64,000 bases of DNA from Anaspis maculata (taxonomy: Eukaryota; Arthropoda; Insecta; Coleoptera; Scraptiidae). A program made the position numbers and the translations under genes. Shown piece by piece: positions 11,430 through 21,989 of this stretch. The notes under the pieces were generated by a model. The model was not told where the DNA came from. It saw nothing but the letters and a program-made list of their open reading frames with translations, and did not search any database. Every line of letters begins with the position of its first letter. The stretch's first letter is position 1. The stretch lies in the NCBI GenBank assembly GCA_949128115.1, contig OX421966.1, positions 63,671,416 through 63,735,415 of the forward strand. Reading direction: 5' to 3'.

Positions 11430-13126
11430 GTGTAGCTTGACTGCTTGACCCGACGATCCGAGAAATTTGCACTCGAATCTTCGCTTCGCTACTTGACGTT
11501 TGACTTACAAAATTTACCGCTAGGTGGCTACCGCCCTGTGAGATTTTGTTCCAAGTTTCCAAATCTGAAATTTGAAAACTCCCTAGAACTTGACTGAGTT
11601 GGTTGATGAGCACTGGTGTTCGACAAATCAAGCTCGCCGTGTCATATCTAATTTGATAAAGTCGTCAAATTGATTATGGTGTCAATATCCAAAGTGATTT
11701 CTCTCCAATTCTTCTTCTTATACGCCTTGATTGGTAGACAACCCATTATACTTTCAATTATTATTCAAACTCATTTGAAATTAATAACTTTACCCGCTTT
11801 TGAGAACGATTGACTGATGGTCATCTGAACTGCTCAGCATTCGAAATGACGGTATCGAAAATTTTGCCCTGTTTCAAAATGGTATAATTTTTGGACTGTC
11901 TCAGCACAGCCGATTCCGATTTTGTCTTCACAGTTGTTCAGATACATAATATTTCAGCAATCTACTTCCTTGGCTGAGATTTTTTCATTTATTTCAATTA
12001 CATTCGTTACAGGGTGGAATGTAAAGCATTGCAAAATTGCTTTAGTGTTGCAGATATTGATTTGTGTTTAGTGAACGTAGCCATCATTGATAAGAACCTA
12101 CAAAGGTTTTCATCGACAAAGTAACACGAAAAGGCTTCGAAAAAAATCATTGTTCCCTTATAAATAAATATCAAAAGTCTAAACAACTGGGCCTTAGCAA
12201 ATTCATTATAGGTACAAATTTCTTGAATCGTCGCGTCGTCAAGTTTTACATCTCACAAGCAGGCTGACTCTATCAACTTCAGGTGGATGGTGCAACAGAA
12301 TTATCAGTCTCGCGAGAACAAACCGGATGTTCCTTCATAGGTGAAAGTTCTCTTCATGACATTTGTCAATAATAATAATCCTTTTGTACTTAATAATCCA
12401 ACCATTATGCATGGATACTTGAACAACTGCAGTGCACGCTCAAACAGAGTTAGATATTATAGTTTCAAAGAGAATGGGTAGATGCCCTCCTAAACCGATT
12501 ATTCATAGGGAACCTGATTAACACGCGACCGGTCGGCCGGCGTAAGGGTACCGCATTCTGGCTGAGCGTTTGTTTACTAAATGGCCTCACGGAGTTAGGG
12601 AGTGACAGCTGTCGGCATCACGGAAGGCCATAGGCGTCCGTCCCAGCGGGTTCTAGCTGTCAAGAGCGTGTTTATTTTGGATTTAGGTGTACAAATTCGT
12701 GTGAGAGGTGGATATGACTTGCCCGATGAGTTTCAAAACACGTCTTTTATGCCGCTATATGCATGAAATTTTCATGTATGTTCGGTTGCGGACATCAAGC
12801 AACAGCACCGGACCCCGCAAATTTCCTTTTCTCTCCGCTCATGATAAATTTTGACACATAGCTGAATTTTAGCCCCTCCCATCGACCCTTAGCAACGGAT
12901 GATTGCGTAACCCTTGTACAGCCAAAGCTGTCGATAATCTAGCAACCCTGATTATTCAAGTGAAACTTTTCATCAGTCGCTTGGGATCACAACATATAGA
13001 CAACTAAAAGCAGAACCACAGGTGGGAGTGAATTTGCTTTGTGAGATGTGACGGTGTTCTGTAACGTTTTCGTGGCATTGCATTGGGGTGACCAGTAGCG
13101 TCCCAGGAAATAAAAGAAGGAAATGT
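11430..13126. other. No recognisable gene
   Basis: Mixed-composition DNA, somewhat GC-richer at 12520-12900 (ACCGGTCGGCCGGCG), without any frame, splice-flanked segment or repeat that I can name. Confidence 0.45.
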
Positions 13127-13134
13127 GTTGTGGC

Positions 13135-13490
13135 TAGTGATGTAAAATACCCAGGTTTTTATTTTTAAGGGTAAATACCCAAAATCGGGTCTCTAATAGG
13201 GTATCTATTTTCATTGATTGTTATGAACAATTGGAGAAACAACAACAAACAATAATGTTTTTTGCTCACAGCAGCAAAATAATGATAAGCGCTTTGGAGA
13301 ATATGTTCGTAAAGCCTAAGAACTTGGAAAAAGAAATCATTCATCCTATAACCGTTGACAACCGAGCTGTCAACAGTGTCAACTTTTCTGTCAAACTGGG
13401 TAGGGTAGGTACATATCGCTCGGGAAAATACCGGGTAAATACCCGATATATTTTCCTACCTACCCGGTAAATACCCGACTCACATCACTG
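13135..13490. mobile_element. hAT-type MITE with perfect 8-bp target duplication
   Basis: TAGTGATGT...ACATCACTG ends are flanked on both sides by GTTGTGGC (13127-13134 and 13491-13498). The arms carry GGGTATTT/AAATACCC motifs repeated several times (ACCGGGTAAATACCCG). An 8-bp duplication with CAGTGATG-type ends is diagnostic of the hAT superfamily. At 356 bp with no transposase, it is non-autonomous. Confidence 0.85.
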
Positions 13491-13814
13491 GTTGTGGCCA
13501 CGTTTAGGTCGCCTGTCGCCTGAACGTTGAGTGAGCGTTTATGTTTATACTTAACATTGGATGCATCACGTTAAACAAGTTCACACGAAACCGAAACCAT
13601 CAATTTAACGTTCAAGTAGGTAACCGTATTTTACTTAGTAGTAGACTTTCGCTCGTTGCCTTGGTTGTTTTTGATTGTTGCAACCATAAAGGTGTGATCC
13701 CTGATGATACAATATTTAGATTGGAAAAAGAACCGTCTTAACCTGGCAAAGTGGCAATAACCAGAAATACATGCATTCATACAGGTGTCCCGAAATAAGT
13801 TAGTGTTACAAATA

Positions 13815-13961
13815 GTCTTCTTGGTTGTGAGATTCGATACTTTTAGTGGTTATGGCTTGCTTTGCGTAGGCGCATCACACTGGCACTCCTTGAGTATTAA
13901 GCAGGTATTCAAAGCATTCAACTCTTCCCGGAAACATTGTACTCCACTAGTGTTACAAATA
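13815..13961. mobile_element. Short insertion with 14-bp target duplication (SINE-like)
   Basis: The 14-mer TAGTGTTACAAATA occurs at 13801-13814 and again at 13948-13961, and the 133 bp between is absent from the opposite arm of the host palindrome. A target duplication of this length suggests LINE-machinery insertion. No A-tail or clear A and B boxes are seen, so the class is open. Confidence 0.55.
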
Positions 13962-14654
13962 CTCACAGGGAGATAGAAAATTGGAAAAATAAAGGGAATT
14001 TTGTCCCCTAATGATAAACATACCTTTGCAAACGTATAATAACGGAAGTACAGGCCTTCAAAGTTGTTTTTCAAAAATAGTTTTTTTTGCAAAACTTTTG
14101 AACCGTTCAACCGATTTTATTCAAATTCTAACAAAATTTCACTGATACAGGTATATTTATTGGACCATAATAACGACTTTCATCAGACATTTTTAGGAGT
14201 AAAGATAATTGGGGGTACCCTACCCTTTTTCCCCCTATTTTTGATCCCCCTTAATATTTTGGAGAACGGTTTCATTTTTTGAATTCTACATTTCAATTTG
14301 AAGAAAAAAATTTCAAATGCAAAATTTTGATTAGAGGGTTCATTTTCAAGATAAATATTTGGGTTTGAAACATTGTAAAACATCTCGAAATTACCACTTT
14401 CCAGGGCCCAGATTGTTTTTTTTTCTGAAAAACTTCATGTTTCCCAGCGGAAATGGTGGTTTCTAAACTTCTAACACCACACCCAGAAAACTCATTCCAG
14501 TTGACGAATTATGGTTTTTCTTGAATTTTAATTTTTAGTCCCATTAAAGTGGCGATTTCGAGATGTTTTCCAATTGTTCAATCCCAAATATTTCGGAAAC
14601 GAAGTCTCTAAAAATTTTGCAAGAGAAACTTTCTTATATATATTTCGGGTTTTT

Positions 14655-14805
14655 TACAAATTATTGTATGCCCGTGCTCGCCCGCCAATAATTTCTATCT
14701 TCTGCATCCTCTTCACTCAATCCTCGCTTCTCCATCGCTCTGTTTATCCCATCTCTCCATGTAGTTTTTGGGCGTCCAACCGATCTCCTTCCTGGCGATC
14801 AATTT
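14655..14805 (-). mobile_element. LINE 3'-end scrap encoding a pol C-terminus
   Basis: The minus strand reads PGRRSVGRPKTTWRDGINRA, MEKRGLSEEDAEDRNYWRAS then TGIQ and a stop, matching the RRxVGRPxxxWxDxVxxDM...DRxxWR tail found at the C-terminus of RTE-like and related LINE pols. The host palindrome's other arm lacks this segment, so it is an insertion of a heavily 5'-truncated copy. The frame is intact over about 44 codons. Confidence 0.7.
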
Positions 14806-15734
14806 GAAACTTTTTTCTTCAAATCGAATGTAGAACTCAACAATTGGAACAATTCCCAAAAATATTCGGGGAAGTCAAAAACAGGGGAGAAGGGGGAGGG
14901 CACCCTCTTCTATCTTCGCCCCTGAAAATGTTTGATGAAATTCGTTATTAGAATTGTTCAATAGAGACCTGTTTCGGTAAACTTTGGTTTGGATTTGGAT
15001 AAAAATCGGTCGAACGGTTCAAAAGTTACGCAAAAAAAAACTGTTTCAAAAAAACAACTTTGAAGGCCTGTATCTCCGTTATTATCCGTTTGCGAGTGTA
15101 TACATGTTTATCAAGAAAATTACCCTCATTTTCCAATTTTCTATCTCCTTGTGAGTTTTGTAACACTTATCCCGGGATATCCTGTATAGCTACCAGCGAG
15201 GCTCTACCAGTAAGGGCCCCCATTCATCTATCGGCCGCCGGCCAAGAATGGACGGCCGGCAAAAAAATGTTTGTCCAAAAATGACCTGAATCCTGAATAA
15301 TGTTTTGCCGTCAAAAGTTTTCTGGCCGAAGAGTACCTACACACCTACCGGCAACTACTTTTGACGCCAAAACATTTGCGACGATTCGGCGCTAACGCTA
15401 ATGAACTAGGCAGTAGGCTTTATCGAGTTATTCAAAATGGTGCTAGGACAATTCCTCAATTCAAAATAGTAGGTACAAGAAAGATAGATTTCAACCTCAT
15501 ATGGTAGGTATCAATCCCGTTGATACCATTTGGGCACAAAAAGTGTCGATCATTGTTGGGGGGGCGAAGCTTTGCTAGGTGGTCCATTTTGTTTTTCTGG
15601 CCATGTAGAACCGATCACAAGTTTAGTATCTTTTCCGACTAAATTCAATCTTCTAAACTCGAATCTAAATTGCTAAATTTGGATGAAAACAAGTTTGAAC
15701 AAGTCAACTTGAGAAAACTTGTGTTTTCTTTGAT

Positions 15735-16495
15735 AATTTTGACGAATTTTTTGTTCACTGTTAGAGGTGCTCATCTTTGGAAAATTTACAGATGCCATTG
15801 AATTGAAGTGTATTCTTCACGAAAATCATCCACTCGATGTATAACTCGATGTATAATTTTGTTTCTCGAGTTTAAAAAATCGATTTGAACCTAAGCTGGC
15901 GCGGCGCATCGTCTACTATTGACCAGAACACTAAAACATGCACCTTCAAATGGAAGTACCTAGCTCAAACTATTGAAAAAATTATAACTATCATCTTTGG
16001 AAATTCAAGGATTCATGCGAAACTGAATTCCCTATACCTAACCAAAACAAAATCGCCATGAGTTGCCACGGCAGGATTTTGAGTTATTCGAGGAGGAGGA
16101 TAACATTTCAGCAAGATTCATACTGTATAACTGTTACCTCTCCTTCAAATAACTCAGAACCCTGTAGTGCGATCCATGGCAATTTTATCTATGTTATAGA
16201 GAATTCAATTCTGCACAGATCCTCGAATTTTCAAAGATGAGTTGTTATTTCTCCAATAATTTGAGCCATTTTCATCTAAAGGTGCATATGCTGTATTGTT
16301 CTGGTCAGTACCTAGTAGACGATGCGCCGCGCCGGCTCAGGTTCAAGTCGATTTTTCAAACTCAAGAAACAAAATTATACATTGAGTGGATGATTCTCGT
16401 GGAAAATACACTTCAGTCTAATGCCCCCTGAAATATTTTCAAAAATGAACATATCTAACAGAAAAAAAAAATCCGTCAAAATTGTCAACAACAAT
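15735..16495. mobile_element. Long inverted-repeat element with GC-rich CGCGGCGCATCGTCTAC block
   Basis: The arms (15735-16095 and 16130-16495) are reverse complements. Matching landmarks are TTTGACGAATT/AATCCGTCAAA, TGTATAATTTTGTTTCT/AGAAACAAAATTATACA, GCGCGGCGCATCGTCTAC/GTAGACGATGCGCCGCGC and GACCAGAACA/TGTTCTGGTC. The centre is near 16115, around GGAGGAGGATAACATTT. No coding content or target duplication was resolved. Confidence 0.7.
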
Positions 16496-16504
16496 ACCAT
16501 AAGA

Positions 16505-16685
16505 AGGATCTATTTTGTCGACAAAATTGAATTTCTCGATAACTGGTCGCTAGGCATTTTTCGAAAACCAGCTGCCACAGAAAAAAACGACAAGTGCACA
16601 GCACGAGTCGTTTTTCTGTGACAGCTGGGTTGAGAGAAATGCTAAGACCAGCTTGAGAGAATAAATTCAATTTTATAGACATAAA
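16505..16685. repeat. Compact 180-bp palindrome
   Basis: AACCAGCTGCCACAGAAAAA pairs with TTTTTCTGTGACAGCTGGGTT around a centre at AAGTGCACAGCAC (about 16594). Pairing extends outward through GGCATTT/AAATGCT, AACTGGTC/GACCAGCT and AAAATTGAATTT/AAATTCAATTTT. It lies directly beside the 15735-16495 palindrome and looks like a separate MITE. Confidence 0.6.
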
Positions 16686-16780
16686 TGGATTCTCCGAATG
16701 GTATTAAATGGACTATTTTTCTATCTCTTACCGTTTTCGAGATCCCAACAGTTAGCACTGGAAAAAGGGACACCTCTATA

Positions 16781-17279
16781 TACAGGATGTTTCAGTTTCA
16801 ACCGATCAAACTTTGTGATAAGATTCTTTTCATCCTCCTGATCCAGAAAAATATGGCATACTTCATTGCTTCCTAAGAAAGATACAGGGTGCATGTCTAG
16901 GTTCATTTTTTAGATTTTTTGAAATTTGTAATTTGCGAATCATTTCACCAAATTAGCTGAAATCCAGCATAGACGGATTTGTCAAAATTATCTACCTCCC
17001 TGCCAAATTTAGCAAGAGTCCAATAAGTGGCATATAGGAGTTCTGGGAAGCCCGCCTATGCTGAATTTTAGCTAAATTGGTGAAATGGTTCGCAATTAGG
17101 TATTACAATATTTCAAAAATCTAAAAAAGTGAACTTAAGACACCTGTACCTATTTATCTTAGGAAGCAAGTTTAAGACATGTGTGTCATATTCTTCTGAA
17201 TCAGGAGGACAGGAAGATGAGGACAATCTTATAAGTATCAAAGTTTGTTTGATTTAAATCAAACTGAAACACCTTTATA
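16781..17279. mobile_element. Long inverted-repeat element, TACAGG family B
   Basis: It begins TACAGGATGTTTCAGTTTCA and ends GAAACACCTTTATA, with arms pairing through ATCAAACTTTG, CTCCTGATCCAGAAAAATAT, GCTTCCTAAG and ATTTCACCAAATTAGCTGAA. The centre is near 17030. The same family, with a CTCCTGATTCAGAAA block, forms the element at 28841-29858. Confidence 0.75.
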
Positions 17280-17364
17280 TCCTCCAAATCTCCCGATCAA
17301 TCAATCCTGAAGTCTTATTTCAATTATTAAGTTCACGTGAATAAAATCACTTATCTCATAATGA

Positions 17365-17513
17365 AGAGTTTGCGTGCACACGTACGTACGAGGTAACGTA
17401 ACTTTCAACGTGAAAATTGGCGAGTTTGTTATTAGCAATTCCTTGGTTACAGGGGAATTTGCACGTTCTACGTTGCGTTACGTCGTACGTTCCGTGAGAT
17501 CGCAAACTCCCTA
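17365..17513. mobile_element. 150-bp MITE, copy 1 (GAGTTTGCG...CGCAAACTC)
   Basis: The inverted halves GAGTTTGCGTGCACACGTAC and GTACGTT...ATCGCAAACTCCCT enclose AACTTTCAACGTGAAAATTG, GCGAGTTTGTTA and TTACAGGGGAATTT. Two further copies lie within 1.5 kb (17829-17969 and 18692-18853). Confidence 0.7.
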
Positions 17514-17552
17514 ATGCTAAGAAGCAATTTGGCAATAGCGGCATACTTAGCA

Positions 17553-18678
17553 CTAGGGGAAATGTACCTGAGTTGGCATACCGGCCGAGTTGGCATACTG
17601 CTCTTCATTGCTAAACGCATTTAATTTCGCGCGCACTTTTAGCTTATCCCGCTCTCAACTTCCACCGGCATGTGCAAACGGAACCCCGTGCAACTTCGAC
17701 CACTTCTCCCGGTTTTATTGGAGTTTTTTGTTTTTTGGAGGTGGGAAATGTTCTTTCGCAGTTGATATATTTCATGTTATTTGCGTTGTTATAATTTTTT
17801 TTTCTGATACAAGTGAGGAAACTTTTTGGGTGTCCACGCACGTACGACGTAACGTTACTTTCAACGTGAAAATTGGCGAGTTTGTTATCTGCAATTCGTT
17901 AGTTACAGGGGAATTTTCACGTTCTACGTTGCGTTACGTCGTACGTTCAATGAAATCGCAAACTCCCTATTATAACCTAATATTTTCACGTTCGTGGTAG
18001 CGATTGAAATTAGTTTTGATTCTTTAGACGTTCTTGTGGGCTAGATGGCATAGGGCGAGATGGAATAGTATCTATGCCGTCTAGCTGTCTATGGTCTAGC
18101 CCCAAACATTCCATCTAACGGTCTAACCCTGAACCGGTTTAAAATCTGAAACATTCTCAGGTTTGTGCAGAAATGGTCGAGAAATACAAGAAAAAGGGTA
18201 ACCGTCTGAAGTGGGAAAAAGAAAACATGCAAGCTGCTGTTTGAAAAAATACTCATGTGATTCCAAAAAAATTATATATTTATTTTTGCCTTCTAGAATG
18301 TGAGAGAATATATCTATCTAAGTTTTCAATTACCAGAAGTTATATTTTTGTTTTTGGTTGATTTTTTTTAAATTTTATAAAAGTATTCCACTACTGATGT
18401 TTTTTTCGATAAACTAAATTTGGTATTTCATCTCAGGCCTCTCCGTATCCCATCTCAGACCGCCGCACCCCCAAGGTGAGATGGATTATTAGTATAGGCT
18501 GTTTTTTTTTTCAATTTTTTTCTTCATTTCTTTTGTAATATTCCATTCATACGTCAGAGCAGATTGAATATTCCAGATGTCAACTATCATCTTAACTAAT
18601 TTTTTGTTTAATTTGTAGACAACTGTAAAAACTAGTCATTTTAAAAAAAGTATGCCGACTGGGGCACACCTCCCCTAT
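17553..18678. mobile_element. 1.1-kb element with TAGGGGA...GGCATAC inverted ends
   Basis: The left end CTAGGGGAAATGTACC then AGTTGGCATAC mirrors the right end GTATGCCGACTGGGGC then CCTCCCCTA. The interior has repeated GAGATGG/CCATCTC motifs (18050-18120 and 18425-18485) and MITE copy 2. No transposase was recognised; the frame at 17590-18000 spans the MITE and carries no motif. Confidence 0.5.
17829..17969. mobile_element. 150-bp MITE, copy 2
   Basis: Same sequence as the 17365 copy over GCACGTACGACGTAACGTTA, AACGTGAAAATTGGCGAG and the CGCAAACTCCCT end. The outermost left end is diverged or missing. It sits inside the 17553-18678 element. Confidence 0.65.
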
Positions 18679-18691
18679 CCGTGGAATGATT

Positions 18692-18853
18692 GGGGAGTTT
18701 GCGTGCACACGTACGTGCGACGTGTGCGACGTGCGACGTAACGTAACTTTCAACGTAAAAATTGGCGAGTTTGTCAATTTATTAGTTACAGGGGAGTTTT
18801 TCACGTTCTGCGTTGCGTTACGTTCGTACGTTCAATGAAATCGCAAACTCCCT
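18692..18853. mobile_element. 150-bp MITE, copy 3
   Basis: Complete ends GGGGAGTTTGCGTGCACACG and ATCGCAAACTCCCT. Compared with copy 1 it has a small internal duplication of GTGCGACGT near 18716-18740. It begins 14 bp after the 17553-18678 element ends. Confidence 0.7.
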
Positions 18854-19599
18854 ATTAAAGGCAAAAATGAACATGGCAACAAAACTGATCAAAAAGATCA
18901 CCTCGAAGATCACACTCGGGAAATAGGAAACTGGGTAACCGAAATAGACTACTTATAATAAAGTACCAAACTAATATTTAATATTTACTTACATTTGGGC
19001 ATTTAAAGTACCTACCGCTATTGTAAAAGTTTAAAATTGGCCCTTCACCTTGAGGAAACAAATTAGTCATTTTAAACCAAGCACTCACCTTTGAAGTTTC
19101 CCTGCATAATTTGAACTTAGATTTGTTTTCCGCTGCCACAAAATCAAAATGATATGCACTGAACTTGTGCTTTTTCGCCCCATGATGATATGATTTTTAC
19201 GCGGATTCGGAAATTCACGTCAGTTGGTAGTGGCGGTGGCGGGAATGTGCCCTATCTCCTCGTTGGTGGTGGAAAAGCGTAGGTATGGCGCGATGATAAT
19301 ACAATTATTTAATTGATTATTTACATAGCAAGACCTGAAGTGAAACGTGAAAAAAAAATCTGACGAGAACCGAAAAAACCCTCAAAAACCGAAAAATATG
19401 TAAAGGGTTCGGGTTCGTTCCCTAAAATTTATGAAACATGGAATATGGGTATTCAGTTCCGAGTCGCATCCAGATGAAAATGGACCTTATTTTCAATAGA
19501 GACGGTTTCTCTCGCACGATTTATTACGTCACAGCCCCACATGACCGCAGTGTGGTGCTGCTCACATCATAACGAACGGAGTTTCCCTTGGAGATATTA
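18854..19599. other. No recognisable gene
   Basis: Unassigned DNA between the MITE cluster and the large nested insertion. No frames with motifs or repeat structure were seen. Confidence 0.45.
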
Positions 19600-19900
19600 T
19601 ACAGAGTGTTCCAGTGACCTCGCATCCCAAGCAACAAATTAGGGCCAAATTAGGTTAAAATCTACCTCACTATTGGTCAGCGACCAATTTTCAATAGGTC
19701 GGATTTACGTTTAATCGACGTCGAATTCAGGTAAGTGGGGAAAAATAAGTGGGTAATTTAAACGTCGAAAATTGGGCACATAGGTCGATTTGACTTATAG
19801 GTCAGATACCCTATTAGTCGGCTAAACCTACAATAAGTTACATTTTTGGTAACAATAAGTAATTTAAGACCTATTTTTACTAATTTGTGACCTATGTCTT

Positions 19901-21989
19901 TTTTTTTTTTTTTTTTTATTAAGAAATTATGTTGCTCAGCCACTTGGACTATTTGCAACCAGTAACAATACAAATCACACTGTAGACATTATACTATACA
20001 AGTTCTAGTAATTGGGTGTTTTTCAAATAGGTGACCAGTGTGTCTTCTCTTTCTTCACCATTTGCCAAAACGCTCTGAATGTCATTCTCTGGGAAGGTTC
20101 TGAAGATTTCATATTTTTTGCAGTCCAACAGAAGGTGCTTTACATCCACCTGGACTCCGCACACTTCGCACATGGGAGGATCCGTTTTCGCAATGATGAA
20201 ACTGTGCGTTATGTTTGTGTGGCCTATTCTCAGACGAGTGACTGCTACTTGGGCTCTTTTTTGTAGTGCTGTAGGGATCCAGGCTTCTGTGGTGTTCTTG
20301 ATTTCACGAAGTTTGCTGTTCTGCAACGTCCATTGATGTTTCCATTCGTCCAATACTAGGGTTTTCATGTATTTTTTGATGTCATCGAGTACCATTTGTC
20401 TTTCTTGGGTGGAACCTGGGGATGTTGCTGCGTTCACGGCCTCGCGATCGGCTATCTCGTTCCCCTGGATTCCGACGTGGGAGGGAACCCAGAAAAGAAC
20501 CACTCGCTTCCCATGGTTTCGAAAGTTGGTAATTTTTTCCTGAATGTTCTGGACTACATAGTTTGCAGGATATATTTGTGTGATGGCATGAATGGCGCTC
20601 AACGAGTCAGTGCATACCATGATTGTATGATATACCGTTGATGGAGGGGCGTTGGCTGGTGTTCGAGAGGCCGAGGGATCTCCCTCGGCCTCAGGGACAC
20701 CAGTTATGTTGGCTGCACTTATGAACGCTTGCAGTATTGCGTATAGTTCGGCATTGTACACACTAGTGTCTTTTGGAAGTTTGAAAGATTTTGGTTGGTT
20801 TGTCACTATTACCGCACACCCGACACCACTTTCACTTTTCGAAGCGTCCGTATAGATTACGAGGGAGTTATCGAACTTAGCACTGATTGATCTAAAGGAA
20901 CCTTGGATTACAGAGGGAGTTATTTCAGATTTAGGATGTTTTGTTAATTCTAATACGGTTTCAGGCGGTTGGAAGTTCCATGGGGGATGATGTAATTTGG
21001 GCCTGGGTGTACTTATTGGGAATGATATATTCTGTTCTCGTAAGATGGTGTTAATTTGTTCGTAAAATGGTTTGGCATTACTTTTCATTTTCTCGTATGT
21101 TTTCGAAAATCGATCAGAGAAGGTGCATCTATGCGCTGGGTTTTGGATGTTGGTTGATACTCGTGCAGCATATGTGAGGGCTAGTAGTTTTCTTCTGTAT
21201 GGAAGAGGAGGTTCTCCCGTTATACTATGCAGACTATTCACAGGGCTGGTACGAAAAGCTCCGCAGCATATTCTAAGTGATGTGCTGGCGATGGAATTGA
21301 TCATCTTCAGTAGTGATTTACTTGCAGAGTTATAGATAAACGATCCGTAGTCGATTTTCGAGCGTACCACGCTTTTATAAACTCGAATTAATGTTGTACT
21401 ATCGGCACCCCAGGTGTGATTTGCTATGGTCTTCAGTAATCCCAATCCCTGTTGGCAGTCTTTTTTGAGATGATTGAGGTGCTGCGCCCAGGTGAGTTTT
21501 TTATCCAACAGCATGCCGAGAAATTTGATGGATTCCGTCTCTGCGATTTTGTTTCCATAAAGGTAGAGCTGAGGAGCATTTAGGGATGGCTTCTTTGAGA
21601 ATAGTATACATTTTGTTTTAGTGGTTGAAAATTTGTAGCCTATGCTGCTGGTCTGCTTCACCAATGAGTTCACTGCTCGCTGCATCAAGCTCTTCATGGT
21701 TTGTAAGTTTTTGCCCTTGACGTAAATTACCAGGTCATCTGCATATAACAAGGATTTGATTGGCGGTGTCAGTTTACTAATGGCGTCATTTATGGCAACC
21801 AAGAAAAGTGAGACACTTAGTACTGCTCCCTGAGGTGTCCCATTTTCAAGGGATTTTTCTTGAGAGAAGACGCCGTTGGCGAAAACCCTAAATGTCCTGT
21901 TGCTCAGAAAGTTGATAATGAAATGAAGCATATTGCCCTCTATGCCCCAGTTTTGAATTTTATTGACTATGTTATATCTCCACGTCATA
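19901..21989 (-). mobile_element. 5'-truncated LINE with RT, RNase H and poly-A tail
   Basis: A clean insertion: the 11-bp duplication ACCTATGTCTT lies at 19890-19900 and 21990-22000, a poly-T run (poly-A on the minus strand, preceded by TTAATAAA) starts at 19901, and the 5' end is truncated inside the RT palm. The coding frame fills 19994-21988. The short 3' UTR and intact frame suggest a recent insertion. Confidence 0.9.
19994..21988 (-). CDS. LINE ORF2 C-terminal part: RT, RNase H, zinc knuckle (I/LOA-like)
   Basis: 664 codons without a stop. RT palm: ENGTPQGAVLSVSLF, then LLYADDLVIYV with catalytic YADD at residues 82-85; thumb at IKFLGMLLDKKLTWAQHL. RNase H spans about 372-525 with the expected acidic residues at D381 (IYTDASKS), E414 (YNAELYAI), D461 (CTDSLSAI), and H504/D514 (WVPSHVGIQGNEIADREA). 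A CxxC...HxxxxC zinc knuckle (CEVCG...KHLLLDC) follows near residue 620. RNase H places it in the I/LOA/R1-like group. The endonuclease and RT fingers are missing through 5' truncation, so the start Met is not the native one. Confidence 0.88.
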   Translation of the reverse strand: MTWRYNIVNKIQNWGIEGNMLHFIINFLSNRTFRVFANGVFSQEKSLENGTPQGAVLSVSLFLVAINDAISKLTPPIKSLLYADDLVIYVKGKNLQTMKSLMQRAVNSLVKQTSSIGYKFSTTKTKCILFSKKPSLNAPQLYLYGNKIAETESIKFLGMLLDKKLTWAQHLNHLKKDCQQGLGLLKTIANHTWGADSTTLIRVYKSVVRSKIDYGSFIYNSASKSLLKMINSIASTSLRICCGAFRTSPVNSLHSITGEPPLPYRRKLLALTYAARVSTNIQNPAHRCTFSDRFSKTYEKMKSNAKPFYEQINTILREQNISFPISTPRPKLHHPPWNFQPPETVLELTKHPKSEITPSVIQGSFRSISAKFDNSLVIYTDASKSESGVGCAVIVTNQPKSFKLPKDTSVYNAELYAILQAFISAANITGVPEAEGDPSASRTPANAPPSTVYHTIMVCTDSLSAIHAITQIYPANYVVQNIQEKITNFRNHGKRVVLFWVPSHVGIQGNEIADREAVNAATSPGSTQERQMVLDDIKKYMKTLVLDEWKHQWTLQNSKLREIKNTTEAWIPTALQKRAQVAVTRLRIGHTNITHSFIIAKTDPPMCEVCGVQVDVKHLLLDCKKYEIFRTFPENDIQSVLANGEEREDTLVTYLKNTQLLELV

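Larger units (their letters stand above)
13780..15186. mobile_element. Long inverted-repeat element, TACAGG family A
   Basis: The ends TACAGGTGTCCCGAAATAAG and its diverged complement ending ATCCTGTA enclose arms that pair throughout, including GAACCGTTCAACCGATTTTA and TCGAACGGTTCAAAAGT, GGCCTTCAAAGTTGTTTTT, and the CTTTCCAGGGCCCA block. The same family recurs at 31264-32056, 32630-33672, 35076-35957 and 45805-47100. Two later insertions sit inside, at 13815-13961 and about 14640-14812. No transposase is present. Confidence 0.8.

Noticed and set aside
17590..18000. 136-codon frame as a gene
   Set aside because: It runs through a MITE copy and element DNA, lacks motifs, and shows no splice-consistent neighbours.
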